Source: Chloroflexota bacterium (GTDB lineage: Bacteria > Chloroflexota > Anaerolineae > JAADDB01). From it: DNA of 5,094 nt. The notes under the pieces are model-generated. The model was not told the DNA's origin. It saw only the letters and a program-made list of their open reading frames with translations, and searched no databases. Made by a program: the position numbers and the translations under genes. The stretch is taken from contig JAADDB010000286.1 in the NCBI GenBank assembly GCA_013154135.1, forward strand, positions 1-5,094. Reading direction: 5' to 3'. Of this stretch, positions 1 through 4,959 are shown one piece after another; the first letter of the stretch is position 1, and each line of letters opens with the position of its first letter.

Positions 1-17
1 CATCCGTGTCCTATGAG

Positions 18-55
18 CCCCCGCGGGGGGGTAGCCCGGGAGTTCAGCCCCGGGC
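18..55. repeat. Two GC-rich inverted repeats
   Basis: CCCCCGCGGGGG (18-29) is a perfect 12-bp palindrome. Directly after it, GCCCGGG (34-40) pairs with CCCGGGC (49-55) across the 8-base loop AGTTCAGC. Function is unknown. They could be the remnant of a terminator or an attachment or protein-binding site. Confidence 0.5.
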
Positions 56-85
56 GTTCGCACATGACCACACATCGCTGTTTAC

Positions 86-123
86 GAACGGTAGGGGTGC
101 ACGGCCGTGCGCCCTTACCGTTC
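86..123. repeat. Near-perfect 38-bp palindrome
   Basis: Positions 86-104 pair with 105-123 without interruption: every i+j=209 pair is complementary, with 17 Watson-Crick pairs and two G-T pairs (94/115 and 98/111). As RNA it would be a long hairpin closed by a GGCC tetraloop. The symmetry ends abruptly on both sides. There is no T-tract, so it is not a normal intrinsic terminator. It lies about 57 bp upstream of the -35 box of the cysM leader promoter, so an operator or an RNA-processing hairpin are both possible. Confidence 0.75.
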
Positions 124-179
124 CGTGGGCCAATTGATTGGGCCGTTCAGCCCCGTGCGAGGCAGCTCGTCTGTCGCCC

Positions 180-208
180 TTGACATCGGGGCCAGGTTGG
201 TGTATCCT
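180..208 (+). promoter_or_regulatory. Sigma-70/SigA promoter of the cysM leader
   Basis: A perfect -35 box TTGACA (180-185) is followed by a 17-bp spacer and the -10 box TATCCT (203-208; four of six consensus bases). Transcription should start near A215/G216, giving about 38 nt before the leader-peptide ATG and about 365 nt before cysM. It is the best promoter match in the 5' region and lies exactly where an attenuator leader would need one. Confidence 0.75.
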
Positions 209-253
209 GTTGGCAGAATCCTGGGGATTTATCCCGACCAAGTGAGGAAACGC

Positions 254-328
254 ATGACGTACGGGCGGGAATACCGCGACATCGTGTTTGTCTGTGCCCT
301 CACCTGCTCCTGTACGGGGCGGGTGTAA
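254..328 (+). CDS. Putative cysteine leader peptide (24 aa)
   Basis: A small ORF of 24 codons starts with ATG at 254 and stops with TAA at 326-328. A ribosome site, GAGG (244-247) within GTGAGGA, lies 6 nt upstream. The C-terminal half reads VCALTCSCTGRV, with Cys at residues 14, 18 and 20 (codons TGT, TGC, TGT). It lies just behind a strong promoter and upstream of an intrinsic terminator and a cysteine synthase gene, which is the layout of a ribosome-mediated attenuator sensing charged tRNA-Cys. Its stop codon lies within the 5' arm of the 319-351 hairpin. The peptide itself probably has no function beyond being translated. The alternative is a chance ORF inside a T-box-type leader. Confidence 0.6.
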   Translation: MTYGREYRDIVFVCALTCSCTGRV

Positions 329-351
329 TCGGCGCGTCCGGTTACACCCGC
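319..351 (+). promoter_or_regulatory. Stop-codon hairpin of the attenuator (segments 1 and 2)
   Basis: GCGGGTGTAA (319-328) pairs perfectly over 10 bp with TTACACCCGC (342-351), with a 13-nt loop. The leader-peptide stop codon occupies 326-328, so a ribosome finishing the peptide would cover the 5' arm. When freed, the 3' arm (345-351) can instead pair with 363-368 (seven pairs with C349 bulged), which is the start of the antiterminator strand. Confidence 0.65.
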
Positions 352-362
352 ATGTGGCAGGA

Positions 363-493
363 GCGGTGGGTCTCGCGGCGCCCGTGCGGCATCACATCAC
401 ACATCATGTGAAGAACAGAATACCATCTCCCTTCGTTGCCTTTAGCTAAAGCGCGATGAAGGGGGAATAACGTGGGAACGTGAGGCCCACCGT
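363..493 (+). promoter_or_regulatory. Antiterminator pairing (363-377 with 479-493)
   Basis: Positions 363-377 are complementary to 479-493 over 15 uninterrupted pairs (12 Watson-Crick, three G-U: 363/493, 371/485 and 375/481). The 3' strand overlaps ten of the 12 bases in the 5' arm of the terminator (484-495), so the two structures exclude each other. The enclosed region contains a separate stable hairpin at 426-466. A pairing this long, aimed precisely at the terminator arm, is the strongest single argument for conditional termination upstream of cysM. Confidence 0.65.
426..466 (+). promoter_or_regulatory. Long leader hairpin upstream of the terminator
   Basis: The outer stem pairs 426-439 with 453-466 (14 pairs including G-U), then C452 bulges. 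The inner stem CTTT (440-443) pairs with AAAG (448-451) around the loop AGCT. It sits inside the antiterminator loop and could act as a pause hairpin, a spacer, or the counterpart of T-box stem III. Confidence 0.6.
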
Positions 494-519
494 CCTTTTG
501 AGGACGGCGGGCCTTTTTT
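484..519 (+). terminator. Intrinsic terminator (attenuator) upstream of cysM
   Basis: GGCCCACCGTCC (484-495) pairs with GGACGGCGGGCC (502-513) over 12 positions with one A-C mismatch (489/508). The loop is TTTTGA and six T residues follow (514-519). It lies 61 bp before the cysM start and downstream of the promoter at 180-208, so it must be regulated for the gene to be expressed. Competing pairing with 363-377 supports that. Confidence 0.85.
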
Positions 520-580
520 GTTATCCGACACACGGATTTCTTTCCCGGCGAATTTCACTTTAACCTGACGAGGAAGCACA

Positions 581-1498
581 ATGACATATGCAACGAGAGA
601 AAGAGAACGTCACCACATCTTAGACCACATCGGCAACACACCCTTGCTCAAACTGGAGCGGTTGGCCCCGGAGAACCCGCGTGTGCGCATCTACGCCAAG
701 GCCGAATGGTTCAACCCAGGGGGGTCCATCAAGGACCGGCCGGCCCTGCGCATCATCGAAGAAGCGGAGCGTCAGGGCCTCTTGACCCGGGGCAAGACCA
801 TCATCGATGCCACCTCCGGGAACACCGGGATCGGATACGCCCTGGTCGGTGCGGCCAAGGGCTATCCCGTCACCCTGGTCATGCCCGCGAACGTCACCGA
901 GGAGCGGAAACAGATCGCGCGGGCCTACGGCGCGACCCTCATCGAAACAGACCCGGAGGAGGGCATTGACGGGGCCATTCATTTTGTCCACGACCTGGTG
1001 GCCCGCCATCCGGACCGGTACTTCCACGCGGACCAGTACAGCAACCCGGCCAACTGGCGGGCTCACTACGAGACCACCGGCCCCGAGATCTGGGCCCAAA
1101 CGCGCGGGCGCATCACCCACTTCGTGGCCGGATTGGGGACCACCGGCACCATGACCGGGGTCGGACGCTTCCTCCGCGAGATGGCGCCCCACGTCTGCCT
1201 GGTCGGAGTCCAGCCCATTGACGGGGCTCAGGGCATTGAAGGGCTCAAACACCTGGCCAGCTCCCTGGTCCCGTCCATTTGGGACCCCGGTTTGCTGGAC
1301 CTGACCATCCGGGTGGCCCGGGAGGATGTGTGGGAGATGGCCCGCCGTCTGGCCCGGGAAGAGGGTTGGTTTGTGGGACTCTCCGCGGCCGCTGCGGTTC
1401 TCGCCTCCTTGCGCCTGGCCGACACCCTGGACGAGGGGGTGATCGTCACCATCCTGCCCGACGCGGGGCTGAAATATGTGAGCTTGGGCATTTGGTGA
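581..1498 (+). CDS. cysM: Cysteine synthase, CysM type (PLP-dependent)
   Basis: A cytoplasmic fold-type II PLP enzyme that makes L-cysteine by beta-replacement of an activated serine (O-acetylserine, or O-phosphoserine in some relatives) with a sulfur donor such as sulfide or thiosulfate. The 305 residues match the usual family length. The PLP lysine is Lys51 in NPGGSIKDRPA (45-55). The substrate-carboxylate loop TSGNTG is at 78-83, the PLP phosphate loop GLGTTGT at 184-190, and the C-terminal LPDAG at 292-296. The long matches IDATSGNTGIG and DQYSNPANW are typical of CysM-like synthases. The start is supported by GAGGA (570-574) 6 nt upstream; there is no signal peptide. It is the first gene behind the leader with the Cys-codon ORF and terminator, so expression probably responds to cysteine supply. 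The gene appears intact. The exact serine and sulfur substrates cannot be decided from sequence alone. Confidence 0.93.
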   Translation: MTYATRERERHHILDHIGNTPLLKLERLAPENPRVRIYAKAEWFNPGGSIKDRPALRIIEEAERQGLLTRGKTIIDATSGNTGIGYALVGAAKGYPVTLVMPANVTEERKQIARAYGATLIETDPEEGIDGAIHFVHDLVARHPDRYFHADQYSNPANWRAHYETTGPEIWAQTRGRITHFVAGLGTTGTMTGVGRFLREMAPHVCLVGVQPIDGAQGIEGLKHLASSLVPSIWDPGLLDLTIRVAREDVWEMARRLAREEGWFVGLSAAAAVLASLRLADTLDEGVIVTILPDAGLKYVSLGIW

Positions 1499-1505
1499 CC
1501 CCTTT

Positions 1506-1529
1506 GGGCCCAGAGAGCCCGGCCCTTTT
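1506..1529 (+). terminator. Weak terminator after cysM
   Basis: GGGCC (1506-1510) pairs with GGCCC (1521-1525) across a 10-nt loop, followed by TTTT (1526-1529). It begins 7 bp after the cysM stop. The short stem and short T-run make it a weak candidate, but the next promoter lies only about 20 bp further on, which supports transcription ending here. Confidence 0.4.
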
Positions 1530-1549
1530 GTCCCTCCCCTCCCGGGATG

Positions 1550-1558
1550 TGCTATAAT
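1550..1558 (+). promoter_or_regulatory. Extended -10 promoter for the DLH-family gene
   Basis: TGCTATAAT is a perfect extended -10 element (TGn plus the TATAAT consensus at 1553-1558). The -35 is poor: TTGTCC (1528-1533) matches four of six bases but with a 19-bp spacer, which is normal for promoters relying on the extended -10. The start would be near 1564-1566, leaving an untranslated leader of about 170 nt before the gene at 1735. Confidence 0.7.
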
Positions 1559-1564
1559 GCGACA

Positions 1565-1717
1565 GTCCGGGGCCGCCCGCTGAGCGCGGCATCCTCGCGT
1601 CCGGCCGGCGGGTTGAGCAACCCTGGCAAGGGGCCGGGATGAGGAAGATGCTCCATCGTCCCGGAGGGAGTACATCCCCGGCGTGCGCGGCGTGTTAGCC
1701 CATCACCACTTTGGGGC
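1565..1717 (+). promoter_or_regulatory. Structured 5' leader, class unrecognised
   Basis: The leader folds on paper into a series of hairpins: 1572-1575 plus 1578-1580 with 1584-1590; GGGTT/AACCC at 1610-1614 and 1619-1623 with loop GAGC; CCGGGATGA (1634-1642) with TCGTCCCGG (1656-1664) topped by GGA/TCC; GGGA/TCCC at 1666-1669 and 1675-1678; and GCCC (1698-1701) with GGGC (1714-1717) just before the ribosome site. CCGGCC (1601-1606) can also pair with GGCCGG (1632-1637), which disrupts the third stem. I could not match it to TPP, FMN, cobalamin, SAM, SRP RNA or other common RNA motifs. Confidence 0.4.
1639..1698 (+). CDS. Possible 19-aa leader ORF ending in Cys codons
   Basis: This ORF runs from ATG at 1639 to TAG at 1696-1698 and encodes MRKMLHRPGGSTSPACAAC. 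A purine-rich AAGGGG (1628-1633) sits 5 nt upstream as a possible ribosome site. Cys codons are residues 16 (TGC) and 19 (TGT, the final codon). It ends 36 nt before the next gene's ATG, and its stop codon touches the GCCC/GGGC hairpin preceding that gene's ribosome site. It resembles the cysM leader ORF in having terminal Cys codons, but it could easily be a chance ORF within a structured RNA. Confidence 0.25.
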   Translation: MRKMLHRPGGSTSPACAAC

Positions 1718-1734
1718 AAGGAGGCACAACTCAC

Positions 1735-2436
1735 ATGGTCATTGATTGGATTCGATATCCCGGGAAGGCGCGCGACTACAGGGGCTACGTGGTTCGCCCA
1801 AAGGTCGCCTACACATCCCCCGCCCTGCTCATCCTCCCCGACCGTTGGGGACTTTCCCCCTGGATCAAACATTTGGCCGAACGCCTGGTCCACGAAGGAT
1901 ACGTGGTCATGGTTCCCGACGTGTACGACGGGCAGGTGCCCCGGGAAGGGGGAGAAGCGCGCTATTTGATGGAACACCTGGTGGAAGGGGATGGCCGGGA
2001 TCGGGTGGTCACCGCACTCCACTGGTTGCGCAATCAGGGGTACACTCGGGCACACCGCACCGCGGTCATCGGATTCGAAGGTCTGGCAGCCCTCACCCCC
2101 GCGGTGGCCTCCGCGCAGCGATTCCCGCCCGCGGCCGTGGTCCTCTTCTACCCCTTCCTTCAACCCATCCTCTCCCAACTGGACGCGTGGCGCGTGCCGG
2201 TACAGGCTCACTTCGGCGAGCAGGATGACCAGGTCCCCCTCAGTGAGGTGGAGACGTTCGTGCGGGCCCTGGAGCAAGCCGGCGTCCCCCACGAAGTCCA
2301 CATCTACCCGGAGGCCCGGCACGACTTCTTCTGTCCGGAGGCACCATCCTTCTTCCCGGACGCGGCCGAACAGGCATGGCAGAGGATGCTGCGATTCTTG
2401 GATGAGGTGGTGCGTGGTGGGCAGGACGCGGCCTGA
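1735..2436 (+). CDS. Dienelactone hydrolase family protein lacking the Cys nucleophile
   Basis: A 233-aa protein with the alpha/beta-hydrolase pattern of dienelactone hydrolases, which are cytosolic enzymes opening lactone or ester bonds with a Cys-Asp-His triad. Residues 29-66 (ALLILPDRWGL, then LAERL, GYVVMVPDVYDG) match the family N-terminal half. The FGEQDDQVP stretch (160-168) supplies the usual Asp (Asp164), and YPEARHDFF (191-199) the His (His196). The nucleophile elbow, usually G-x-C-x-G-G, reads GFEGLA (113-118), so Glu115 replaces Cys and the second Gly is Leu. Asp36 sits near the conserved Glu of the QEIFG-like motif. Normal hydrolase activity is therefore doubtful. I chose ATG 1735 over TTG 1711 because AAGGAGG (1718-1724) lies 10 nt upstream of the ATG. 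There is no signal peptide. It has its own extended -10 promoter. The substrate is unknown. Confidence 0.85.
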   Translation: MVIDWIRYPGKARDYRGYVVRPKVAYTSPALLILPDRWGLSPWIKHLAERLVHEGYVVMVPDVYDGQVPREGGEARYLMEHLVEGDGRDRVVTALHWLRNQGYTRAHRTAVIGFEGLAALTPAVASAQRFPPAAVVLFYPFLQPILSQLDAWRVPVQAHFGEQDDQVPLSEVETFVRALEQAGVPHEVHIYPEARHDFFCPEAPSFFPDAAEQAWQRMLRFLDEVVRGGQDAA

Positions 2437-2476
2437 CGGGTGAAGACCGTGGTCGCGGCTGGGGCAATGCCGGCTT

Positions 2477-2496
2477 CCGTGCCTTCCCCTGCACGG
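2477..2496 (+). other. Hairpin after the DLH-family gene
   Basis: CCGTGC (2477-2482) pairs perfectly with GCACGG (2491-2496) around the loop CTTCCCCT. It begins about 40 bp after the stop codon and has no T-run, so termination is doubtful. The gap 2437-2659 has no clear promoter. It also holds the direct repeat ACACCGGCG at 2556-2564 and 2572-2580, and GACTATCA at 2629-2636 and 2642-2649. Confidence 0.35.
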
Positions 2497-2659
2497 GTGG
2501 ACAACCGATGACCGTGGTTCGGCAGGACATTGAAGAGGGGCCCTGACACGTTCACACACCGGCGCGATCCAACACCGGCGATTCCCCCCCATCCCATGCC
2601 GGACCACGGGCGTTTACCATCGTCCATGGACTATCATGGGTGACTATCAGGAGGCTACT

Positions 2660-4786
2660 ATGACCCAGGCGGAACGTATTGTGCGTACAACCTGTCCCTA
2701 CTGTGGTGTCGGCTGCCAGTTGGACTTGCACATCCGGGACAACTTCATCTTCCGCGTGGCCGCGCCTTTTGGAGAGGGGCCGAATTACGGCCGTCTCTGC
2801 GTCAAGGGGCGTTTCGGATTGGATTTCGTGCATCACCCATCCCGACTGACCGTCCCCCTCATCCGGAAGGATTTCGGCAAAACGCCCCGCCAGCCCGTGG
2901 GACGGGATGGATTTCGGGAGGCCACATGGGATGAGGCTTTGGATTTGGCCGCGGAAAAGTTGGCCCAGATTGTCCGACAGCACGGGGGGGATGCGGTAGG
3001 TACGTTCTGTTCCGCCAAGGCGACCAACGAGGACAATTACCTCTTCCAGAAGTTCGTGCGCGCGGTGCTGGGCACGAATAACGTGGACCACTGTGCCCGC
3101 CTCTGTCATGCCTCCTCCGTGGCCGGACTCTCCCGCACCATCGGGTCCGCGGCTATGTCCAATTCCGTGGACGAAATCCCCCACCTGGATGTGTTCATTG
3201 TCACCGGGTCGAACACCACGGAGACGCACCCCGTCATCAGCACCTTCATGCGGGAGGCGGTCGTCAAACACGGCGCCCGACTCATTGTGGTGGACCCGCG
3301 AGGCACGGAGATGACCCGTTTCGCGACGTTGTGGCTCCGCCAGAAGCCGGGCACGGATGTGGCCGTCTTCTCGGCCATGGCCCACGTCATTGTGAAGGAA
3401 GGGCTCTACAACCGCGCGTTCATCGAGGCCCGGACGACCGATTTCGACGCGTACGCGGCGTCTTTGGACCCCTTCACCCCCGAGTGGGCCGAAGAGGTCT
3501 CCGGTGTGCCCGCGGACCGCATCCGCGAGGCCGCGCGCATGTACGCGACCGCGGAGGCCGGGGCCATCTACTGGGGCATGGGCATCACCCAGCACAGTCA
3601 TGGGACGGACAATGTGATAGCCCTGTCCAACCTGGCCCTTCTCACCGGGCACATCGGGCGGCCGCACACGGGGTTGAATCCCTTGCGCGGGCAGAACAAC
3701 GTGCAGGGCTGTTCCGATTCCGGCGGGTTGCCCAACGTGTTTCCCGGTTACCAGCGGGTGGACGATCCGGCCATCCGGGCCAAGTTCGAGCGGGCCTGGG
3801 GGGTCTCCCTGAACCCAGAGGTGGGGTTGACGACTATGGAGATGGTGGAAGCCGCGGAGCAGGGGGATATCCGGGCCTACTACATCATGGGCGAGAACCC
3901 CATGATGAGCGAGCCCAACTTGCGCCATGCCCGCCATGTCATGGCCCAGATGGAGTTCGTCCTGGTGCAGGATATCTTCCTCAACGAAACCGGCGCGTAC
4001 GCGGACATTTTGCTGCCCGCGACGAGTTTCGCGGAAAAGGACGGCACCTTCACCAACACAGACCGTCGGGTTCAGCGGGTGCGCAAGGCGTTGACTCCGC
4101 CCGGCCAGGCCCGCGCGGATTGGGAGATCATCCAGGAATTGGCCCGACGGGTGGAGGCCAAGCTGGGCCGCTCCTCCAGCGCGGGGTTCGATTTCTCCCA
4201 TCCCGCGGAGATCTGGGACGAGATGGCCGAGCTCACGCCCGCGTTCCAGGGCATTTCCTACGCGCGCATCGAACGGGAAGGGGGCATCCCCTGGCCCTGT
4301 CCTTCCCCCGACCACCCGGGCACTCCCTACCTCTTCGCGGATGGTTTCCCCATCGGCCGGGGACGCTTCATCTCCCTCCAGTTCCAACCTCCCGCGGAGT
4401 GGCCGGATGAGACCTATCCTTTCATCCTCTCCACCGGCCGGGTGCTTTACCACTGGCATGGAGGGACTCTCACCCGTCGTTCTCGCTTGGAGGAGATCTA
4501 TCCCGAGCCCACGGTGGAGATCCACCCGGACGACGCGGAGAAGTTGGGGGTGCGCAGTGGGGATTATGTGCGGGTGCGTTCCCGCCGTGGGGAGATTGTG
4601 GTCCGGGTGCACGTGAGCACCCGTTCCCCGCGGGGGACGGTGTTCATCCCCTTCCACTTTGCCGAGGCCGCGGCCAATGAGTTGACGAACGACGCGCTGG
4701 ACCCGTATGCCAAGATCCCCGAGTACAAAGTGTGCGCGGTCGCGGTGGAGAAGGTGGAGGGAGGAAGAGAAACGATTGACGATTAA
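2660..4786 (+). CDS. fdhF: Formate dehydrogenase catalytic (alpha) subunit, Cys type
   Basis: A 708-aa molybdopterin oxidoreductase of the bis-MGD (DMSO reductase) superfamily, expected to interconvert formate and CO2 with molybdenum or tungsten. Cys12, 15, 19 and 47 form the N-terminal [4Fe-4S] site (TCPYCGVGC, then RLCVKG with Lys49). The active-site motif ARLCHASSVAGL places metal ligand Cys149 (codon TGT) next to His150, so this is the cysteine rather than selenocysteine form. NPLRGQNNVQG carries Arg343, matching the catalytic Arg of E. coli FdhF. The segment GMGITQHSHGTDN is FDH-like rather than nitrate-reductase-like. The C-terminal cofactor-binding domain runs from FILSTGR (588) to the end. 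Length matches E. coli FdhF (715 aa). There is no Tat signal and no N-terminal ferredoxin extension, so it is a cytoplasmic subunit needing an electron partner not encoded here. ATG 2660 is preferred over ATG 2636 because AGGAGG (2649-2654) precedes it by 5 nt. The last codons and the TAA lie in a heptad repeat. Confidence 0.93.
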   Translation: MTQAERIVRTTCPYCGVGCQLDLHIRDNFIFRVAAPFGEGPNYGRLCVKGRFGLDFVHHPSRLTVPLIRKDFGKTPRQPVGRDGFREATWDEALDLAAEKLAQIVRQHGGDAVGTFCSAKATNEDNYLFQKFVRAVLGTNNVDHCARLCHASSVAGLSRTIGSAAMSNSVDEIPHLDVFIVTGSNTTETHPVISTFMREAVVKHGARLIVVDPRGTEMTRFATLWLRQKPGTDVAVFSAMAHVIVKEGLYNRAFIEARTTDFDAYAASLDPFTPEWAEEVSGVPADRIREAARMYATAEAGAIYWGMGITQHSHGTDNVIALSNLALLTGHIGRPHTGLNPLRGQNNVQGCSDSGGLPNVFPGYQRVDDPAIRAKFERAWGVSLNPEVGLTTMEMVEAAEQGDIRAYYIMGENPMMSEPNLRHARHVMAQMEFVLVQDIFLNETGAYADILLPATSFAEKDGTFTNTDRRVQRVRKALTPPGQARADWEIIQELARRVEAKLGRSSSAGFDFSHPAEIWDEMAELTPAFQGISYARIEREGGIPWPCPSPDHPGTPYLFADGFPIGRGRFISLQFQPPAEWPDETYPFILSTGRVLYHWHGGTLTRRSRLEEIYPEPTVEIHPDDAEKLGVRSGDYVRVRSRRGEIVVRVHVSTRSPRGTVFIPFHFAEAAANELTNDALDPYAKIPEYKVCAVAVEKVEGGRETIDD

Positions 4787-4943
4787 TGAGTGACGATTAA
4801 GGGGTTGACTGGGGGGCGAGGTCGGCCGGGATGGGTGAAGAGGCTGAGGTATAACGCGTAACGATTAACGATTGACGATTAAGGGGTCGGCCCCGGGTCG
4901 GAATCGGCCGGAAGGAGTAAGGATCAGGACGAGTAACGAGTAA
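4770..4943 (+). repeat. 82-bp tandem repeat built from stop-codon heptads
   Basis: Units such as TAACGAT and TGACGAT recur every 7 bp: stops fall at 4777, 4784, 4791 and 4798, then at 4852, 4859, 4866, 4873 and 4880, then at 4934 and 4941. The two main blocks belong to a larger repeat of period 82. TGACGATTAAGGGGT occurs at 4791-4805 and 4873-4887, TCGGCCGG at 4822-4829 and 4904-4911, and TAACG at 4852 and 4934. By hand count the two units are about 70% identical. The fdhF stop codon is one of the heptad stops. Confidence 0.8.
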
Positions 4944-4945
4944 AA

Positions 4946-4959
4946 GGCGCGGGAGCGCC
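4946..4959 (+). other. Small GC hairpin downstream of fdhF
   Basis: GGCGC (4946-4950) pairs with GCGCC (4955-4959) around the tetraloop GGGA, preceded by four A residues. No T-run follows, so it is at most a weak terminator for fdhF. Confidence 0.35.

Larger units (their letters stand above)
1..179. other. Non-coding stretch rich in inverted repeats
   Basis: I see no convincing gene here: open frames lack a ribosome site and recognisable protein sequence. The stretch consists mainly of inverted repeats: a 12-bp GC palindrome (18-29), a 7-bp stem (34-40 with 49-55), a 38-bp palindrome (86-123) and an imperfect stem around CCAAT/ATTGG (128-144). It may be the 3' flank of an upstream gene or a structured transcript. 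No T-run follows any of the stems, so none is a standard intrinsic terminator for a + strand transcript. Confidence 0.5.

Noticed and set aside
107..328. 73-codon version of the leader ORF starting at a distant upstream start
   Set aside because: The upstream part crosses the palindrome and the promoter, so most of it would precede the transcription start. Only the last 24 codons have a ribosome site.
620..1675. Long minus-strand open frame opposite cysM
   Set aside because: It overlaps a clearly recognised CysM frame, has low-complexity Gly/Pro/Arg-rich sequence, no ribosome site and no family resemblance. It is a GC-rich shadow frame.
1561..1700. SRP RNA, RNase P or common riboswitch in the leader at 1561-1700
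   Set aside because: I looked for the SRP apical loop and for TPP, FMN, cobalamin and SAM core motifs and found none in the right order. It is listed only as an unassigned structured leader.
1711..1734. TTG at 1711 as the start of the DLH-family gene
   Set aside because: The best ribosome site (1718-1724) lies downstream of it and is well spaced for ATG 1735.
2467..2546. Tiny overlapping ORFs upstream of formate dehydrogenase (2467-2511 and 2508-2546)
   Set aside because: They have no good ribosome site, no codon bias toward one amino acid and no associated terminator, so they are not supportable as leader peptides.
1552..2607. 351-codon minus-strand frame opposite the DLH-family gene
   Set aside because: It runs through the + strand promoter, leader and gene, its composition is shadow-like and it has no recognisable motif.
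2636..2659. ATG at 2636 as the start of formate dehydrogenase
   Set aside because: No ribosome site precedes it, and the AGGAGG that would serve the ATG at 2660 lies within this extension.
2552..4657. 701-codon minus-strand open frame opposite formate dehydrogenase
   Set aside because: Its length reflects high GC and the codon use of the real gene. The translation shows no domain motifs, whereas the + strand has all the FDH motifs.
4770..4943. CRISPR array
   Set aside because: The repeats are 7-bp units within an 82-bp tandem unit, without constant longer repeats separated by unique spacers.
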